Positions 8,885-19,229 are shown, numbered from the stretch's first letter. The stretch is 64,000 nucleotides of DNA from Clostridiaceae bacterium 14S0207 (GCA_003288255.1 CP026600.1:1922001-1986000); one strand, 5' to 3'. Notes: generated by a model from the sequence alone, not told the origin. Made by a program: numbers and translations.

Positions 8885-10105
8885 ATGAACAAATTAATAG
8901 GTATTTTAGGTTTATTTATTTTTTTAGGAATAGCTTATTTATTTTCTAATAATAAAAAAGCTATTAATTGGAGACTAGTTGGAATAGGCTTAACTCTTCA
9001 AGGAATTTTTGCTATATTAGTTCTAAAAATTCCTATAGGTCAAAAATTCTTTGCTTTATTAGGTAAAATCGTAGACAAACTTTTAAGTTTTACCGGCGAA
9101 GGTGCTCAATTTATATTTGGAAATTTATTAAATAATAAATCTATAGGATTTGTATTTGCATTCCAAGTATTACCAACAATAATATTTTTCTCTGCTCTTA
9201 TGGGGATATTATATTATTTTGGAATAATGCAAGTTATTATATCTGTAATAGCTAAAGGACTTGCAAAACTTTTAGGAACTAGTGGTGCTGAAACAACATC
9301 TGCAGTATCTAATATTTTTCTAAGTCAAAATGAAGCTCCTCTTATCATAAAACCATATTTAAAAGATATGACAACTTCGGAATTATTTGCAGTTATGGTT
9401 GGAGGAATGGCAACAGTTGCTGGAAGTGTTATGGCTGGATATGTTGCTATGGGTGTTAATGCTTCTCACTTACTTGCAGCTAGTGTTATGGCCGCACCTG
9501 CAGGACTTGTAATTTCTAAAATTATGATACCAGAAGTAGATGAACCATTAACTAAAAACACAATAAAATTAGAAAAAGATAAAACCGCTAATAATGTAAT
9601 AGAAGCAGCCGCAAATGGTGCTCTAGAAGGAATACAAATAGCAATAAATGTTGGTGGCCTATTAATAGCCTTTGTAGCTATAATAGCATTTTTAAATTAT
9701 ACTTTATCATTTATTGGTGGATTCTTTGGTGCAAATTTCCTAAGCCTGAATTGGTTATTTGGTAAATTATTCTCACCAATTGCATACATTATGGGTATTC
9801 CGGTTTCTGACATTGCAACTGCCGGTAATCTTTTAGGACAAAAAGTTGTATTAAATGAATTTGTAGCTTATGGTAATTTAGCTCCATTAATAGCTAAAAA
9901 AGCATTAAATCCTAAAACTATAATGATCTTAACTTACGCGCTTTGTGGTTTTGCTAACTTTGGATCAATAGCTATTCAAATAGGTTCTATAGGAAGTTTA
10001 GCTCCTAATAAACGTAAAGATGTAGCCAAACTTGGTTTAAGAGCCGTATTAGCAGGAACATTATCAGCCTTCTTAACTGCTACTATAGCTGGTTTATTAT
10101 TTTAA
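8885..10105 (+). CDS. Concentrative nucleoside transporter (CNT/NupC family)
   Basis: A 406-residue inner-membrane transporter. The ATG at 8885 (GGAGA seven bases upstream) is preferred over a TTG at 8840, which lacks a ribosome site and adds a non-conserved segment. CNT hallmarks are visible: GTSGAETTSAVSNIFLSQNE (about residues 130-150), where the Glu and Asn contact nucleoside and cation, followed by APLIIKPYL. The C-terminal half contains AYGNLAPL and FANFGSIAIQIGSIGSLAP, the second substrate-binding half. It imports nucleosides with H+ or Na+. The gene is monocistronic. Pyrimidine or purine preference cannot be told. Confidence 0.92.
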   Translation: MNKLIGILGLFIFLGIAYLFSNNKKAINWRLVGIGLTLQGIFAILVLKIPIGQKFFALLGKIVDKLLSFTGEGAQFIFGNLLNNKSIGFVFAFQVLPTIIFFSALMGILYYFGIMQVIISVIAKGLAKLLGTSGAETTSAVSNIFLSQNEAPLIIKPYLKDMTTSELFAVMVGGMATVAGSVMAGYVAMGVNASHLLAASVMAAPAGLVISKIMIPEVDEPLTKNTIKLEKDKTANNVIEAAANGALEGIQIAINVGGLLIAFVAIIAFLNYTLSFIGGFFGANFLSLNWLFGKLFSPIAYIMGIPVSDIATAGNLLGQKVVLNEFVAYGNLAPLIAKKALNPKTIMILTYALCGFANFGSIAIQIGSIGSLAPNKRKDVAKLGLRAVLAGTLSAFLTATIAGLLF

Positions 10106-10144
10106 TATCTAAAAAACTTACTTTAGAAATATTATTAAAATAAA

Positions 10145-10230
10145 TTACACATAAACTAGCCTACTTTCTATGTGTAAAATAAAAGGTACTGAGTAAACTA
10201 GAAAATAATTTCTAAATACCAGTACCTTTT
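10145..10230. terminator. Terminator hairpins between the nucleoside transporter and LRR genes
   Basis: Two inverted repeats follow the transporter stop codon. TTACACATA (10145-10153) pairs with TATGTGTAA (10169-10177), and AAAAGGTACTG (10181-10191) pairs with CAGTACCTTTT (10220-10230). The second has A/T flanks suited to termination on both strands, serving the convergent nucleoside-transporter and LRR genes. Confidence 0.75.
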
Positions 10231-10239
10231 AGCATATGA

Positions 10240-12816
10240 TTATTTTATAATAATATTTATTATTTTGTTCCAGTCATTTAACCATTTTTCAACGACATCA
10301 TTATATTTTACTGTTTTTATATCTTTAATTTCTTTCTTTACATTTTCTACAAGTCTTGGATTGTCTATATCTTCTTTTAATTGTTTTATATTATTAACTA
10401 AATTGTTTATTTTCACTTGTTGGACTTTATCAAGTTCTGCTGACCATGTTTTTCTATAACTATCTTCTATAACATCTTTAACAAGCTTTCTTCCTTCATT
10501 AATATCAGCTTGTAATTTAGTTATATTACATTTATTTATGGACTCTACTATTTGAACAAATATAGGATGTTGTTTTGTATCAACTTGTTTTGAAAATTCT
10601 CCAATGGCCCAATCTAATGATTTGGGTAATTTACTAATAGCCTTTCTAGCTTCTTTTATTGACTCTTGAGTTCCTATTTTTAAACATTTTATAGTTGCAT
10701 TATATGCCTCTTCATATAACTTATCCACTGGTTTTACATCTGGTTTTACATCTGGTTTTACATCCGGTTTTACATCTGGTTTTACATCCGGTTTTACATC
10801 TGGTTTTACTTGTTCCTTAGATTTAAGTATAACCTTAAATTGTTTATTCTCTTTAATTTTACTATCTTTATCAGTTTTAAAATTAATTTCTTCACTATTT
10901 AGATCATATCTATCATCTTTTAATGAAAGTTTAAAATTCATAAATGCCATCCAATTTGGAACCTTATATTCCACAATACCTTCTTTATTAGAAGTCAAAT
11001 ATACAGGTTTATTATCTTTATGTCTATAATCATTATTCAATTCAAATTTAACTCCAATTAATGGTTGTCCATTGTTATCCTCTACTTTAATATGTAAATA
11101 AGCCTTATCTAATTCCTGTGGAATCGACTCTTTTTTTACTAAATTTTTTATTGAATTTTCAACCTGATCAACTTTTATATTAACCTCTTCCTGAGTAGCC
11201 TCTTCCTTTAAAAGTACAGTTTTAGCGGAATCTATTACTTTCTTTAATTTCTCATAACTTTCATTCGTGTATTTATTTTTATCTTTATTTTCTGCTCTCT
11301 TTATGACATTTTCTAAATTTGATTTATCTACTTTATTTATCTCTTTATTTTCGGTAAGAATGAATTTCATTTCTTCATCATCGCTTGTTAATTTTCCATT
11401 AATTTTACAAACTTCACTTTTGCCATTTGTTTCAAAGCTAATATTTTTTAAATTAGATTTATATTTATTTTTATCAGAAAGCGTAATTTTATATGTCATG
11501 TATGATTCCCATGACATAAGATTATGCTTAATAATTCCTTTTTCATCTGATTTTATTATTTTTAATATATCTCCATGTGAATTTTCCAGATTAAAGCTTA
11601 TGTTACTTAATGGATGTCCATTTTCATCTTCAACTTTAGCTGTTAAAACCTTTAAATTTATATCTTGTTCTACAGGTAATTTATCAAATTCAAATAATTG
11701 AGGATACTTTTTTAAAGGTAAACCATTCTCTAGTCTTTTTATATTCTGTTCTGCAGCAGTTATTCTAAATTCTGGAATATATTTTTTTAACTCGGATTTC
11801 AGTGAGTGAAAAGCATTTCTTGCTTCCTTTACTTTTTCTTTATCTTTAAGAGTAATATAATTAGCTTTAAATCTATTAATTTTTTTATTTACATCAATAA
11901 CCTTAAATAAGTTTTCTTCTTGATTTGCTATAGGTGTGTTTCCTAGCCACAATTCATTTTTATTTAACTTTATTAAATTAGTAAGTGGTCCTATATCTTT
12001 TATATTAGGATTATTACTTAATCTTAATATTTCAAGGTTTCTAAGATTTTTTAAGCAACTAATATCAGAAACTTCAGTAGAACTAATATCTAATTCTTTT
12101 AATTGTGTCATATTAGCTATTGGACTGATATCTTTAATTTTATTATTTCCTAATAATAATGTTTTAACATTTTCTAAATTTTCTAAAGAACTTATATTAC
12201 TTATATTATTATTTGTTAAATTAAGAAATTGAAGTTTATTTAACTGTTTTAATGTATCTATGTTACTTAATTTATTGTACTCCATATTCAAACTTTCTAA
12301 TTTAGTCATTTTTGAAATAGGTTGTATATCTGAAATTTTATTAAGACCCAATTCTAAATCTACTACATTTACTAAATTTGATATTGCTTTAATATCTTTT
12401 ATTTTATTATCCTTAAAATTAATTTTATTTACTTTTGTTAGATTTGATATTGGACTTAAATCAGATATTTCATTATATGGTAATATAATTCTCTTAACAT
12501 CGGTAGCATGTTCAAGTCCTTTTATATTTTTTACAAATACATTAAATTGATATAAATCGTAATGATCTCCTTCAGAATAATATACTTCCTCTAATCCTTT
12601 TAAACTATCTTTTGTTAATTTAACATACTCTGATTTTCTGTTTATTGAATATCTTAATACCCAATTTAATAATGTATCTGGTATTATATCATTTTCATTA
12701 GGCTTTACAAGTTCATTCTTATTTATGACATATGCATTAACAATAGGTTGTTCAGTAAATGAAAATACAATAGCAAATGACACTAATAATGCAATAATTT
12801 TTGATTTTTTAAGCAT
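10240..12816 (-). CDS. Secreted leucine-rich-repeat surface protein with FIVAR and PDVK-repeat regions
   Basis: An 858-residue exported protein. Residues 1-29 form a signal peptide (KKSKIIALLVSFAIVFSF, cleavage near VNA). Residues about 95-310 contain around nine internalin-type 22-residue leucine-rich repeats (consensus N-x-I-x-D-I-x-x-L-x-x-L). Two homologous beta-rich modules follow (residues about 385-480 and 580-690; both have VEDxxGxPL and SxFEL-like strands). Between them lies a helical FIVAR-like repeat (NKYTNESYEKLKKVIDSAKT). Then comes a (VKPD)n spacer (about residues 690-720) and a helical C-terminus resembling SbsC-type domains. No LPXTG or SLH anchor is visible, so retention may be non-covalent. 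LRR proteins of this kind bind host or cell-surface proteins; the ligand is unknown. Confidence 0.85.
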   Translation of the reverse strand: MLKKSKIIALLVSFAIVFSFTEQPIVNAYVINKNELVKPNENDIIPDTLLNWVLRYSINRKSEYVKLTKDSLKGLEEVYYSEGDHYDLYQFNVFVKNIKGLEHATDVKRIILPYNEISDLSPISNLTKVNKINFKDNKIKDIKAISNLVNVVDLELGLNKISDIQPISKMTKLESLNMEYNKLSNIDTLKQLNKLQFLNLTNNNISNISSLENLENVKTLLLGNNKIKDISPIANMTQLKELDISSTEVSDISCLKNLRNLEILRLSNNPNIKDIGPLTNLIKLNKNELWLGNTPIANQEENLFKVIDVNKKINRFKANYITLKDKEKVKEARNAFHSLKSELKKYIPEFRITAAEQNIKRLENGLPLKKYPQLFEFDKLPVEQDINLKVLTAKVEDENGHPLSNISFNLENSHGDILKIIKSDEKGIIKHNLMSWESYMTYKITLSDKNKYKSNLKNISFETNGKSEVCKINGKLTSDDEEMKFILTENKEINKVDKSNLENVIKRAENKDKNKYTNESYEKLKKVIDSAKTVLLKEEATQEEVNIKVDQVENSIKNLVKKESIPQELDKAYLHIKVEDNNGQPLIGVKFELNNDYRHKDNKPVYLTSNKEGIVEYKVPNWMAFMNFKLSLKDDRYDLNSEEINFKTDKDSKIKENKQFKVILKSKEQVKPDVKPDVKPDVKPDVKPDVKPDVKPVDKLYEEAYNATIKCLKIGTQESIKEARKAISKLPKSLDWAIGEFSKQVDTKQHPIFVQIVESINKCNITKLQADINEGRKLVKDVIEDSYRKTWSAELDKVQQVKINNLVNNIKQLKEDIDNPRLVENVKKEIKDIKTVKYNDVVEKWLNDWNKIINIIIK
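10731..10808 (-). repeat. 12-bp tandem repeat encoding VKPD units
   Basis: About six copies of a 12-bp unit (GGTTTTACATCt/c on the plus strand) lie head to tail and encode Val-Lys-Pro-Asp repeats in the LRR protein. The units differ only by a C/T at one synonymous position. The length is a multiple of three, so expansion or contraction keeps the frame while changing spacer length. Confidence 0.9.
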
Positions 12817-13147
12817 AAACTTTTCTCTCCTTTATATAATTATATTTTTTATACATATTAAGTCATTAATTTATATATTTCGAACGCTTTTTTAATATAT
12901 CACTCATTTCTATAATTGTAAATATTTCTATTTATATACAATTTATATAAATAACGTGACAACTATCTAAATTTTCTATACTATATATTAAAATTTAACA
13001 AATATATAAATTTCAACATGTTATAAATTTTAAATAGAAAAAAACATAATATTATAAAAAAAAATATCCTATAAAATAGATAACTTTCTCTATTTTATAG
13101 GATATTTATTTAACTTGTATAAATTATATATTTCTTAACAACATATC
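12817..13147. other. Intergenic region: LRR promoter side and htpG 3' end
   Basis: About 330 AT-rich bases. They hold the upstream region of the LRR gene (AGGAGAGAAAAG ribosome site) and the htpG terminator at 13062-13107. No other element was seen. Confidence 0.5.
13062..13107 (-). terminator. htpG terminator
   Basis: AAATATCCTATAAAATAGA (13062-13080) pairs perfectly with the complementary arm at 13089-13107 around an eight-base loop, giving a 19-bp stem just after the htpG stop. On the minus strand it is followed by a T-rich run. Confidence 0.8.
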
Positions 13148-15028
13148 TTATTTCATTATCTTACAAATATTATTTGTAAATTCTACAGGATCACTTATTT
13201 CTAGTCCTTCTATAAGCAATGCTTGATTATATAATAATTCTGTATATAACTTAAATTTATCTTTATCTTGTGTATATGCTTCTTGTAATGATTTAAATAC
13301 ATCATGATTTGTATTAATTTCTAAAACCTTATCTGCTTTTATGTTTTGATTATTAGGCATAGAATTTAATACTTTCTCCATTTCAATTGAAACTTCACCC
13401 TCATTAGCTAAACATACAGCATGATTTTTTAATCTTTTTGATGGTCTAACTTCCTTAACCCTGTTTGATAACATTTCTTTCATATCATCAAATAACTCTT
13501 TATTTTCTTTTTCCTCAACTTCATTAGATTTTTTCTCTTCTTCAGATTCTATACCTAAATCGCCACTTGATACTGATTTAAATTCTTTTTCTTTATATTT
13601 ATCAAGCATTTTTATAGCAAACTCATCTACATCTTCTGTAAAGTATAAAATTTCATATCCTTTATCTAAAACTAATTCTGTTTGTGGAAGTTTTTCTATT
13701 CTTTCAATTGACTCACCTGTTGCATAATAAATATACTTCTGATCTTCTGGCATTCTTGAAACATACTCATCTAAAGTAACCATCTTTTTCTCTTTTGATG
13801 AGAAGAACATTATTAAATCTTGTAATACTTCTTTATTTGCACCAAAGTCACTGTATACTCCATACTTTAACTGTAATCCAAATGATTCATAGAACTTTTC
13901 ATATTTTTCTCTTTCATCTTTTAATAAATGTTCTAATTCAGATTTTATTTTATTTTTTATATTTTTAGCAATAAGTTTTAATTGTCTATCATGTTGTAAA
14001 ATTTCTCTAGATATATTAAGTGATAAATCCTCTGAATCTACTACTCCTTTTACAAATCCGAAATAATCTGGTAGAAGATCTCCACATTTATTCATAATTA
14101 AAACACCATTTGAATATAACTCTAATCCTTTTTCATACTCTTTTGTATAAAAATCATATGGAGTTTTTTCTGGTATGAATAAAATTGCATTATAACTTAC
14201 CATACCATCAGCACTAATATGAATATGACTTAGAGGACTATCGAAACCATAGTGTTTTTCAGAATAAAAATTATTATAGTCTTCATCTTTAAGTTCTTTT
14301 TTATTCTTTCTCCATATAGGAACCATACTATTTATAACTTGTTCTTCTGTATAGTCTTCATATTCATCTTTACTACCCTCTTTAAGTTTTTTCTCAGTTA
14401 CATCCATTTTTATTGGGTATCTAATAAAATCAGAGTATTTTTTTATTATTAATCTTAATCTATATTCATCTAAGTATTGATCAAAATTTTCTTCTTCTGT
14501 ACTTTCTTTTACCTTAAGTATAATTTCTGTTCCTACAGAATCCTTTTTACATTTTTCTATTGAGTATCCCTCTGCACCCTTAGAATTCCATTTATATGCT
14601 TTATCACTGCCAAAAGCTTTACTAATAACTGTAACTTCATCAGCGACTAAAAATGATGAATAAAATCCTACACCAAATTGACCAATTATATCATATCCAT
14701 CTTTTAATTCATTTTGTTTTTTAAAATCTAGGGATCCACTTTTTGCAATAACTCCAAGATTTTCATCTAATTCTTCTTTTGTCATTCCTATACCAGTATC
14801 AGAAATTTTTAAAAGTCTATTTTCTTTATCAATATCTACTCTAATATAATAATTATCTTTCTCGAAGCTTAACGAATCATCTGATAATGCTTTATAATAA
14901 ATTTTGTCTATTGCATCACTAGCATTTGAAATAAGTTCTCTTAAAAAAATCTCTCTATTAGTATAAATGGAATTAATCATTAGATCTAAAATTCTTTTAG
15001 ATTCTGCCTTAAATTGTTTTGTTTCCAA
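13148..15028 (-). CDS. htpG: Chaperone HtpG (bacterial Hsp90)
   Basis: A 626-residue cytoplasmic ATP-dependent chaperone, full length for the family. The N-terminal GHKL ATPase shows [16 protein letters not shown] (about residues 23-38), [11 protein letters not shown] (about residues 77-87, ATP-lid region) and [15 protein letters not shown] (about residues 115-129). The middle domain carries the conserved [15 protein letters not shown] with its catalytic Arg. The C-terminal dimerisation domain contains [19 protein letters not shown]. The gene is preceded by a perfect CIRCE operator, so HrcA repression and heat induction are expected. It is monocistronic, with its own terminator. Confidence 0.97.
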   Translation of the reverse strand: METKQFKAESKRILDLMINSIYTNREIFLRELISNASDAIDKIYYKALSDDSLSFEKDNYYIRVDIDKENRLLKISDTGIGMTKEELDENLGVIAKSGSLDFKKQNELKDGYDIIGQFGVGFYSSFLVADEVTVISKAFGSDKAYKWNSKGAEGYSIEKCKKDSVGTEIILKVKESTEEENFDQYLDEYRLRLIIKKYSDFIRYPIKMDVTEKKLKEGSKDEYEDYTEEQVINSMVPIWRKNKKELKDEDYNNFYSEKHYGFDSPLSHIHISADGMVSYNAILFIPEKTPYDFYTKEYEKGLELYSNGVLIMNKCGDLLPDYFGFVKGVVDSEDLSLNISREILQHDRQLKLIAKNIKNKIKSELEHLLKDEREKYEKFYESFGLQLKYGVYSDFGANKEVLQDLIMFFSSKEKKMVTLDEYVSRMPEDQKYIYYATGESIERIEKLPQTELVLDKGYEILYFTEDVDEFAIKMLDKYKEKEFKSVSSGDLGIESEEEKKSNEVEEKENKELFDDMKEMLSNRVKEVRPSKRLKNHAVCLANEGEVSIEMEKVLNSMPNNQNIKADKVLEINTNHDVFKSLQEAYTQDKDKFKLYTELLYNQALLIEGLEISDPVEFTNNICKIMK

Positions 15029-15076
15029 TTAACTCTCCCCTTTCAATAAAGAACCTAATTATATATTTTATAATTA

Positions 15077-15103
15077 TTAGCACTCTTTAAAGTTGAGTGC
15101 TAA
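15077..15103 (-). promoter_or_regulatory. CIRCE operator (HrcA-binding site) of htpG
   Basis: TTAGCACTC-N9-GAGTGCTAA is present without a mismatch at 15077-15103, about 50 bases upstream of the htpG start. This is the HrcA repressor target and implies heat-shock control together with the groESL and dnaK operons. Confidence 0.95.
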
Positions 15104-15340
15104 TATATAATTTTATATACCATATTTTTTTTATTATGTCAATGAAATTTTTAAAACTTCTTTAATTTCTTAACCATATTATATTATGTTAGAGGATATA
15201 CAAGATATTCTTATTATATATTAAATAATACCTAAAATTCCTTATATATTATAAAATTGATTTAATTATATATCCTATACTAACTTTAAAAGGTCATTAA
15301 TAAATTTAATCTATTAATGACCTAAAATGTTTAAAATTGC
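15104..15340. other. Intergenic region between amidohydrolase and htpG
   Basis: AT-rich sequence. It includes a hairpin at 15291-15324 (AGGTCATTAATA ... TATTAATGACCT) that serves as the amidohydrolase terminator on the minus strand. Nothing else is recognisable. Confidence 0.6.
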
Positions 15341-17005
15341 TTAATGTTCATATAAAATTTTACCATCTACCATAGTCATAATAACTTTAGTATCTTTAAT
15401 TTCCTCTACTGGCCCTTGAACAAAATCACGATCTACTACTACTAAATCCGCTAAATTCCCTACTTCAATTGATCCTCTTATATCCTCTTCATGAGAGAAA
15501 AAGGCAGAATTCTTTGTCCACATAATTAAGGCCTGTACAGGCGTTATTCTCTCCTCTGCTCCCCATAAGTTACCTTCTGAATCAAGACGTGTTACTGCTG
15601 ACCACATTCCCAAAAATGGATTAAAAGGAACTACAGGACAATCTGAACTTCCACCTGCTACAATACCATTATCAAAGTATGTTTTGCATGGTATATTCTG
15701 ATGTGCCATTTCTTCATGTAATACCGGTGCCTCCCCTAACAAATGAAGCATAGTTGGTTGTAAGGCTACCCCTACATTTAATTCTTTCATAGTTTCCAAT
15801 TGTTCCTTAACTGGCCAAGGATGATGGATAAGATAATGCCTTTTATCTTGTATAGGACTTATTTTATGTGCTTCCTTAAATCCTTCTAATGCCACATCTG
15901 CTGCCGCATTACCAACAGTATGTATTCCAACTTGCCATCCTAACTTATGAGATTTAACTACCATTTCTTTAAGTTCATCTTCTGCAACAGTAGTAAATCC
16001 TCGAGTTGATGGATCTAACTTATAAGGTTTTCTCATAAATGCAGTTTTACTTGCTGGAATACCATCCAATGTTATTTTTACTGCATTTAACTTAAGCATA
16101 TCATTACCAAACCCTGTTGTAGTTGAAGCTTCATCTAACCTTCTTAGATGATCTTTAACTGATCCTACAGCTGTATCTAGATAATACATTAAACGTGCCC
16201 TATATTTTAATTTTTCATCTTTATACGCCTTGAAATATGCACGCATTTGTTCAACACTTAAGTTAGCATCAATTACACCAACAATACCTTGTGATATTAA
16301 CTCTTGTCCTATTACATTAATTGCTTCTACTAATTCTTCACTTGTAAGTGGTGGTATTACTTTTTGTACTAATCCCATAGCTGCATTTTCATATAATAGT
16401 CCATTAGGTTCTCCATTTTCATATCTTCCAATTACTCCACCCTCTGGATCTGGAGTATCTTTTGTAATTCCAGCTAATTCTAAAGCTTTAGTATTTACAA
16501 CTGCTACATGATAACAAAGTCTCATAAGAAAAACTGGATTATTTGGTGATACTTTATCTAAATCCTCACGAGTTGGGAATCTATCATCTTTCCAAACAGT
16601 GTTATTCCAACATTGTCCACTAACCCATTCTCCATCTTTTGTTACATCTACCTTTTCTTTTAATAGTTTTAAAACCTCATCTAATGAATTAGTACCTCTT
16701 AATTCTACGTTCATCATATTTATTCCAGCAAAAAAAGCATGCATATGACTATCAATCATTCCTGGGATTACAACTTTTCCATTTAGATCAATGACTCTAG
16801 TATTTTCACCTTTATACTTATTAATATCATTTGTATTGGTAACTTCAATAATTTTTCCATCTTTAATTGCAACAGCACCCTTATCTAAAATAGGGAATTG
16901 AGTTTTTCCTTTCTTAATTTCATCAATAGTAATAGCTACTGTATATATTTTCCCATTAATTAAAATAATATCTGCATATGGATTCCATGTTTTAGAAATA
17001 TTCAT
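15341..17005 (-). CDS. Amidohydrolase (YtcJ-like)
   Basis: A 554-residue cytoplasmic metal-dependent hydrolase of the amidohydrolase superfamily, YtcJ/N-substituted-formamide-deformylase-like branch. Residues about 82-90 (GMIDSHMHAF) hold the HxH metal ligands of the TIM barrel. The middle region shows GWQVGIHTVGNAAAD and YLIHHPWPV with further His ligands. The C-terminal part has GSSDCPVVPFNPFLG (catalytic Asp) and the beta-sandwich domain ending in MVDGKILYEH. Its size and motifs match the family, which is annotated broadly; the true substrate (amide, carbamate or other) cannot be inferred. It is a monocistronic gene with its own terminator. Confidence 0.88.
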   Translation of the reverse strand: MNISKTWNPYADIILINGKIYTVAITIDEIKKGKTQFPILDKGAVAIKDGKIIEVTNTNDINKYKGENTRVIDLNGKVVIPGMIDSHMHAFFAGINMMNVELRGTNSLDEVLKLLKEKVDVTKDGEWVSGQCWNNTVWKDDRFPTREDLDKVSPNNPVFLMRLCYHVAVVNTKALELAGITKDTPDPEGGVIGRYENGEPNGLLYENAAMGLVQKVIPPLTSEELVEAINVIGQELISQGIVGVIDANLSVEQMRAYFKAYKDEKLKYRARLMYYLDTAVGSVKDHLRRLDEASTTTGFGNDMLKLNAVKITLDGIPASKTAFMRKPYKLDPSTRGFTTVAEDELKEMVVKSHKLGWQVGIHTVGNAAADVALEGFKEAHKISPIQDKRHYLIHHPWPVKEQLETMKELNVGVALQPTMLHLLGEAPVLHEEMAHQNIPCKTYFDNGIVAGGSSDCPVVPFNPFLGMWSAVTRLDSEGNLWGAEERITPVQALIMWTKNSAFFSHEEDIRGSIEVGNLADLVVVDRDFVQGPVEEIKDTKVIMTMVDGKILYEH

Positions 17006-17186
17006 TTTTAAGTTTGTCCCCCTTAATATGTTAAACCTACTTTATAACTCTTTTATAACATTATCTATGAGAACTTTCAATATATTCATACAATGCTTTA
17101 CAATTAATTCACTGTATTACACTATTTTTTCTAAAATATGTATTTAATTTCAAATTTCTTTAATTCTATGCATTATAGAAATAAAA

Positions 17187-17216
17187 ACTATGGCTAGGAA
17201 CCATAGTTTTTATTTT
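17187..17216 (-). terminator. Terminator of the 133-residue unknown gene
   Basis: AAAAACTATGG and CCATAGTTTTT form an 11-bp stem around a short loop, immediately downstream of the minus-strand stop codon at 17226. A T-run follows on the minus strand. Confidence 0.8.
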
Positions 17217-17225
17217 ACTTAGAAT

Positions 17226-17627
17226 TTATTTCAACTTATTTACATATAATTTTCTCTCAAGAATATCGATTAAAGTATATGCCATACAATCCATTCCAAA
17301 ATTGAAATTATAATTTATTTTATCCTCTTCACTAATTTCTTCTATATTATTGACATAATTATATTTTTTGTCTAATTCCGCTATATTACTATGTGATTGT
17401 TTTATTACTTTTTTCAACCATTTTTTTAATACTTGCTTTTCATTCTTACCTATTCCCATATTGCTACCAGTACTTTTAAGTAAACTTTTAAAATCATTGA
17501 TTACTTCTTTATATCCTTCATTATAAACAATTAACCATTTTTCATTATTTGCTTTTGCCTCTTCACTCTCTTCTGAATGTATAACTTCAATTCTTCTACA
17601 TTGTTCTAGTATGAAACTTTTTTTCAT
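17226..17627 (-). CDS. Hypothetical protein, helical, about 133 residues
   Basis: I do not recognise this family. The start at 17627 is preferred: a GGGGGA ribosome site lies about seven bases upstream of the ATG (MKKSFILEQCRRIEV). The longer in-frame start at 17696 has no comparable site and would add 23 residues. The protein is Lys/Glu/Asn-rich and predicted mostly helical, with no signal peptide or membrane span. It ends with a hydrophobic segment, MDCMAYTLIDILERKLY. The gene is alone between two terminators, downstream of purF in the same orientation. No functional motif is visible. Confidence 0.6.
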   Translation of the reverse strand: MKKSFILEQCRRIEVIHSEESEEAKANNEKWLIVYNEGYKEVINDFKSLLKSTGSNMGIGKNEKQVLKKWLKKVIKQSHSNIAELDKKYNYVNNIEEISEEDKINYNFNFGMDCMAYTLIDILERKLYVNKLK

Positions 17628-17782
17628 ATTATAGTCCCCCGTCACTTTAATCATTTCAATTACTTTAGTAATATTTATATCGTTTATCACGTCCATATAC
17701 TTTACTACATATATGTCTAAAACAGTTAATATATTTACAATATTCTAGATTATTTTCATATATATTTATTATAATTTCTTAT

Positions 17783-19168
17783 TTATCTTGGATATTTTCC
17801 ATTAAAACATCCTAAACAAAATCCATATTTTTTCTTATTAAAAATACTAATTAATCTATCTATACTTAAATATCTAAGACTATCCACACCTAAAAACTCT
17901 TTAATTTCTTCTACCGACTTATTAGCACCTATAAGTTCTCCTCTATTGTGTGTTGAAATACCAAAATAACAAGGATATTTTATAATTGGAGATGCTACTC
18001 TAAAATGCACCTCTTTAGCACCAGCTTTTCTTATACTATCCACTAAATATTTACTTGTATTTCCTCTTACTATAGAATCATCAACTACAATTACTCTTTT
18101 TCCTTTAACAATACTCTTTAAAGGATTTAACTTAAGAGCAACTTTTTTCTGTCGCATACATTGAGAAGGAACTATAAATGTTCTGCCAACATATTTATTT
18201 TTTACAAACACTACCTTAAAGGGTATACCTGAAGCTTCTGCATATCCTTCTGCTGCTGGTATACCTGAATCTGGAACACCAAGTACAACATCTGCATCAA
18301 TTTTTTCTTCTTCATAAAGTTTCTTACCAGCCATAACCCTTGATTCATAAACACTAAATCCATCTATTATACTATCTGGTCTTGCAAAATATATATATTC
18401 AAAAATACAAGTATTACATTGAAAATTTTGTTTTAATTTTATAGATTTAAATCCATTTTCATTTATTACAATCATTTCCCCAGGTTCTACATCCCTTATA
18501 AATTCAGCTCCTAAACTTTCAAATGCACAACTCTCAGGTGACAAAATATAATCTTCCCCAAGCTTTCCCATACACAGAGGTCTTATGCCATGTGGATCTC
18601 TAACCCCTATTAATTTATTTTCTATAACAAATGCCAAAGAATAGGAACCTTTTAATAATTTTAAAGTTTCTAATATTGCCTCTTCTAAGTTCTTATTTTC
18701 TTGATTCATTTCAACTAATTTTAAAATCACTTCTGAATCTATACTTGTTTCAAATTTATATTTCTTATTTTGTAAACACTTTCTTAGTTCCCTTGCATTT
18801 TTTAAATTTCCATTATGGCCCATGGCAATAATATTATTTTTAAATTTTCCTAGAATAGGTTGAGCATTTATTTTTTCACTTAAACCTGTTGTAGAATATC
18901 TTACATGTCCTATTCCAACATTTCCATTTAAAGACTGTAAGGTTTTATCATTGAATACATTACACACTAATCCCATATCTTTATAGTACTTTAAGCTTTT
19001 TTCTTTACATACTGCAATTCCAGCACTTTCTTCTCCTCTATGTCGAATAGCACATAATCCATAATAAATCTTAGTAGCTATATTAAAATCTTCTTTTGAA
19101 TATACCCCAAATATTCCACATTCTTCTTTCAACTTGTCTTCTTGAAGCATTTTTCTAATCTCCTCCAT
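17783..19168 (-). CDS. purF: Amidophosphoribosyltransferase (glutamine PRPP amidotransferase)
   Basis: A 461-residue enzyme for the first committed step of purine synthesis: PRPP + glutamine to phosphoribosylamine. The N-terminal Ntn glutaminase begins after a 16-residue propeptide (EECGIFGVYS), and Cys17 would be the nucleophile exposed by self-cleavage. RHRGEESAGI and GHVRYSTTG are further glutaminase signatures. The C-terminal PRTase has the PRPP loop KRVIVVDDSIVRGNTSKYL. Cys residues near the C-terminus (FCLGCFNGKYPR) fit the [4Fe-4S] cluster of the Bacillus-type enzyme. It is not accompanied by other pur genes here. It lies directly downstream of thiC but is separated by a strong hairpin. 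Confidence 0.93.
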   Translation of the reverse strand: MEEIRKMLQEDKLKEECGIFGVYSKEDFNIATKIYYGLCAIRHRGEESAGIAVCKEKSLKYYKDMGLVCNVFNDKTLQSLNGNVGIGHVRYSTTGLSEKINAQPILGKFKNNIIAMGHNGNLKNARELRKCLQNKKYKFETSIDSEVILKLVEMNQENKNLEEAILETLKLLKGSYSLAFVIENKLIGVRDPHGIRPLCMGKLGEDYILSPESCAFESLGAEFIRDVEPGEMIVINENGFKSIKLKQNFQCNTCIFEYIYFARPDSIIDGFSVYESRVMAGKKLYEEEKIDADVVLGVPDSGIPAAEGYAEASGIPFKVVFVKNKYVGRTFIVPSQCMRQKKVALKLNPLKSIVKGKRVIVVDDSIVRGNTSKYLVDSIRKAGAKEVHFRVASPIIKYPCYFGISTHNRGELIGANKSVEEIKEFLGVDSLRYLSIDRLISIFNKKKYGFCLGCFNGKYPR

Positions 19169-19169
19169 T

Positions 19170-19218
19170 AAAAGTAAAAAGTCATTGATAGATTTTAAGC
19201 ATCAATGACTTTTTACTT
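19170..19218 (-). terminator. thiC-purF intergenic terminator
   Basis: AAGTAAAAAGTCATTGAT pairs with ATCAATGACTTTTTACTT around a 12-13-base loop between the thiC stop and the purF start. The stem contains its own T-run. It would terminate thiC transcripts or attenuate read-through into purF. Confidence 0.8.
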
Positions 19219-19229
19219 CTACAAGAATA

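Noticed and set aside
10731..10808. Possible CRISPR-like repeat array
   Set aside because: The repeats are contiguous 12-bp units in frame within a coding sequence, with no spacers.
11267..11701. 144-residue plus-strand ORF
   Set aside because: It is antisense to the LRR protein gene, with Phe/Leu/Ser-rich mirror composition and no family match.
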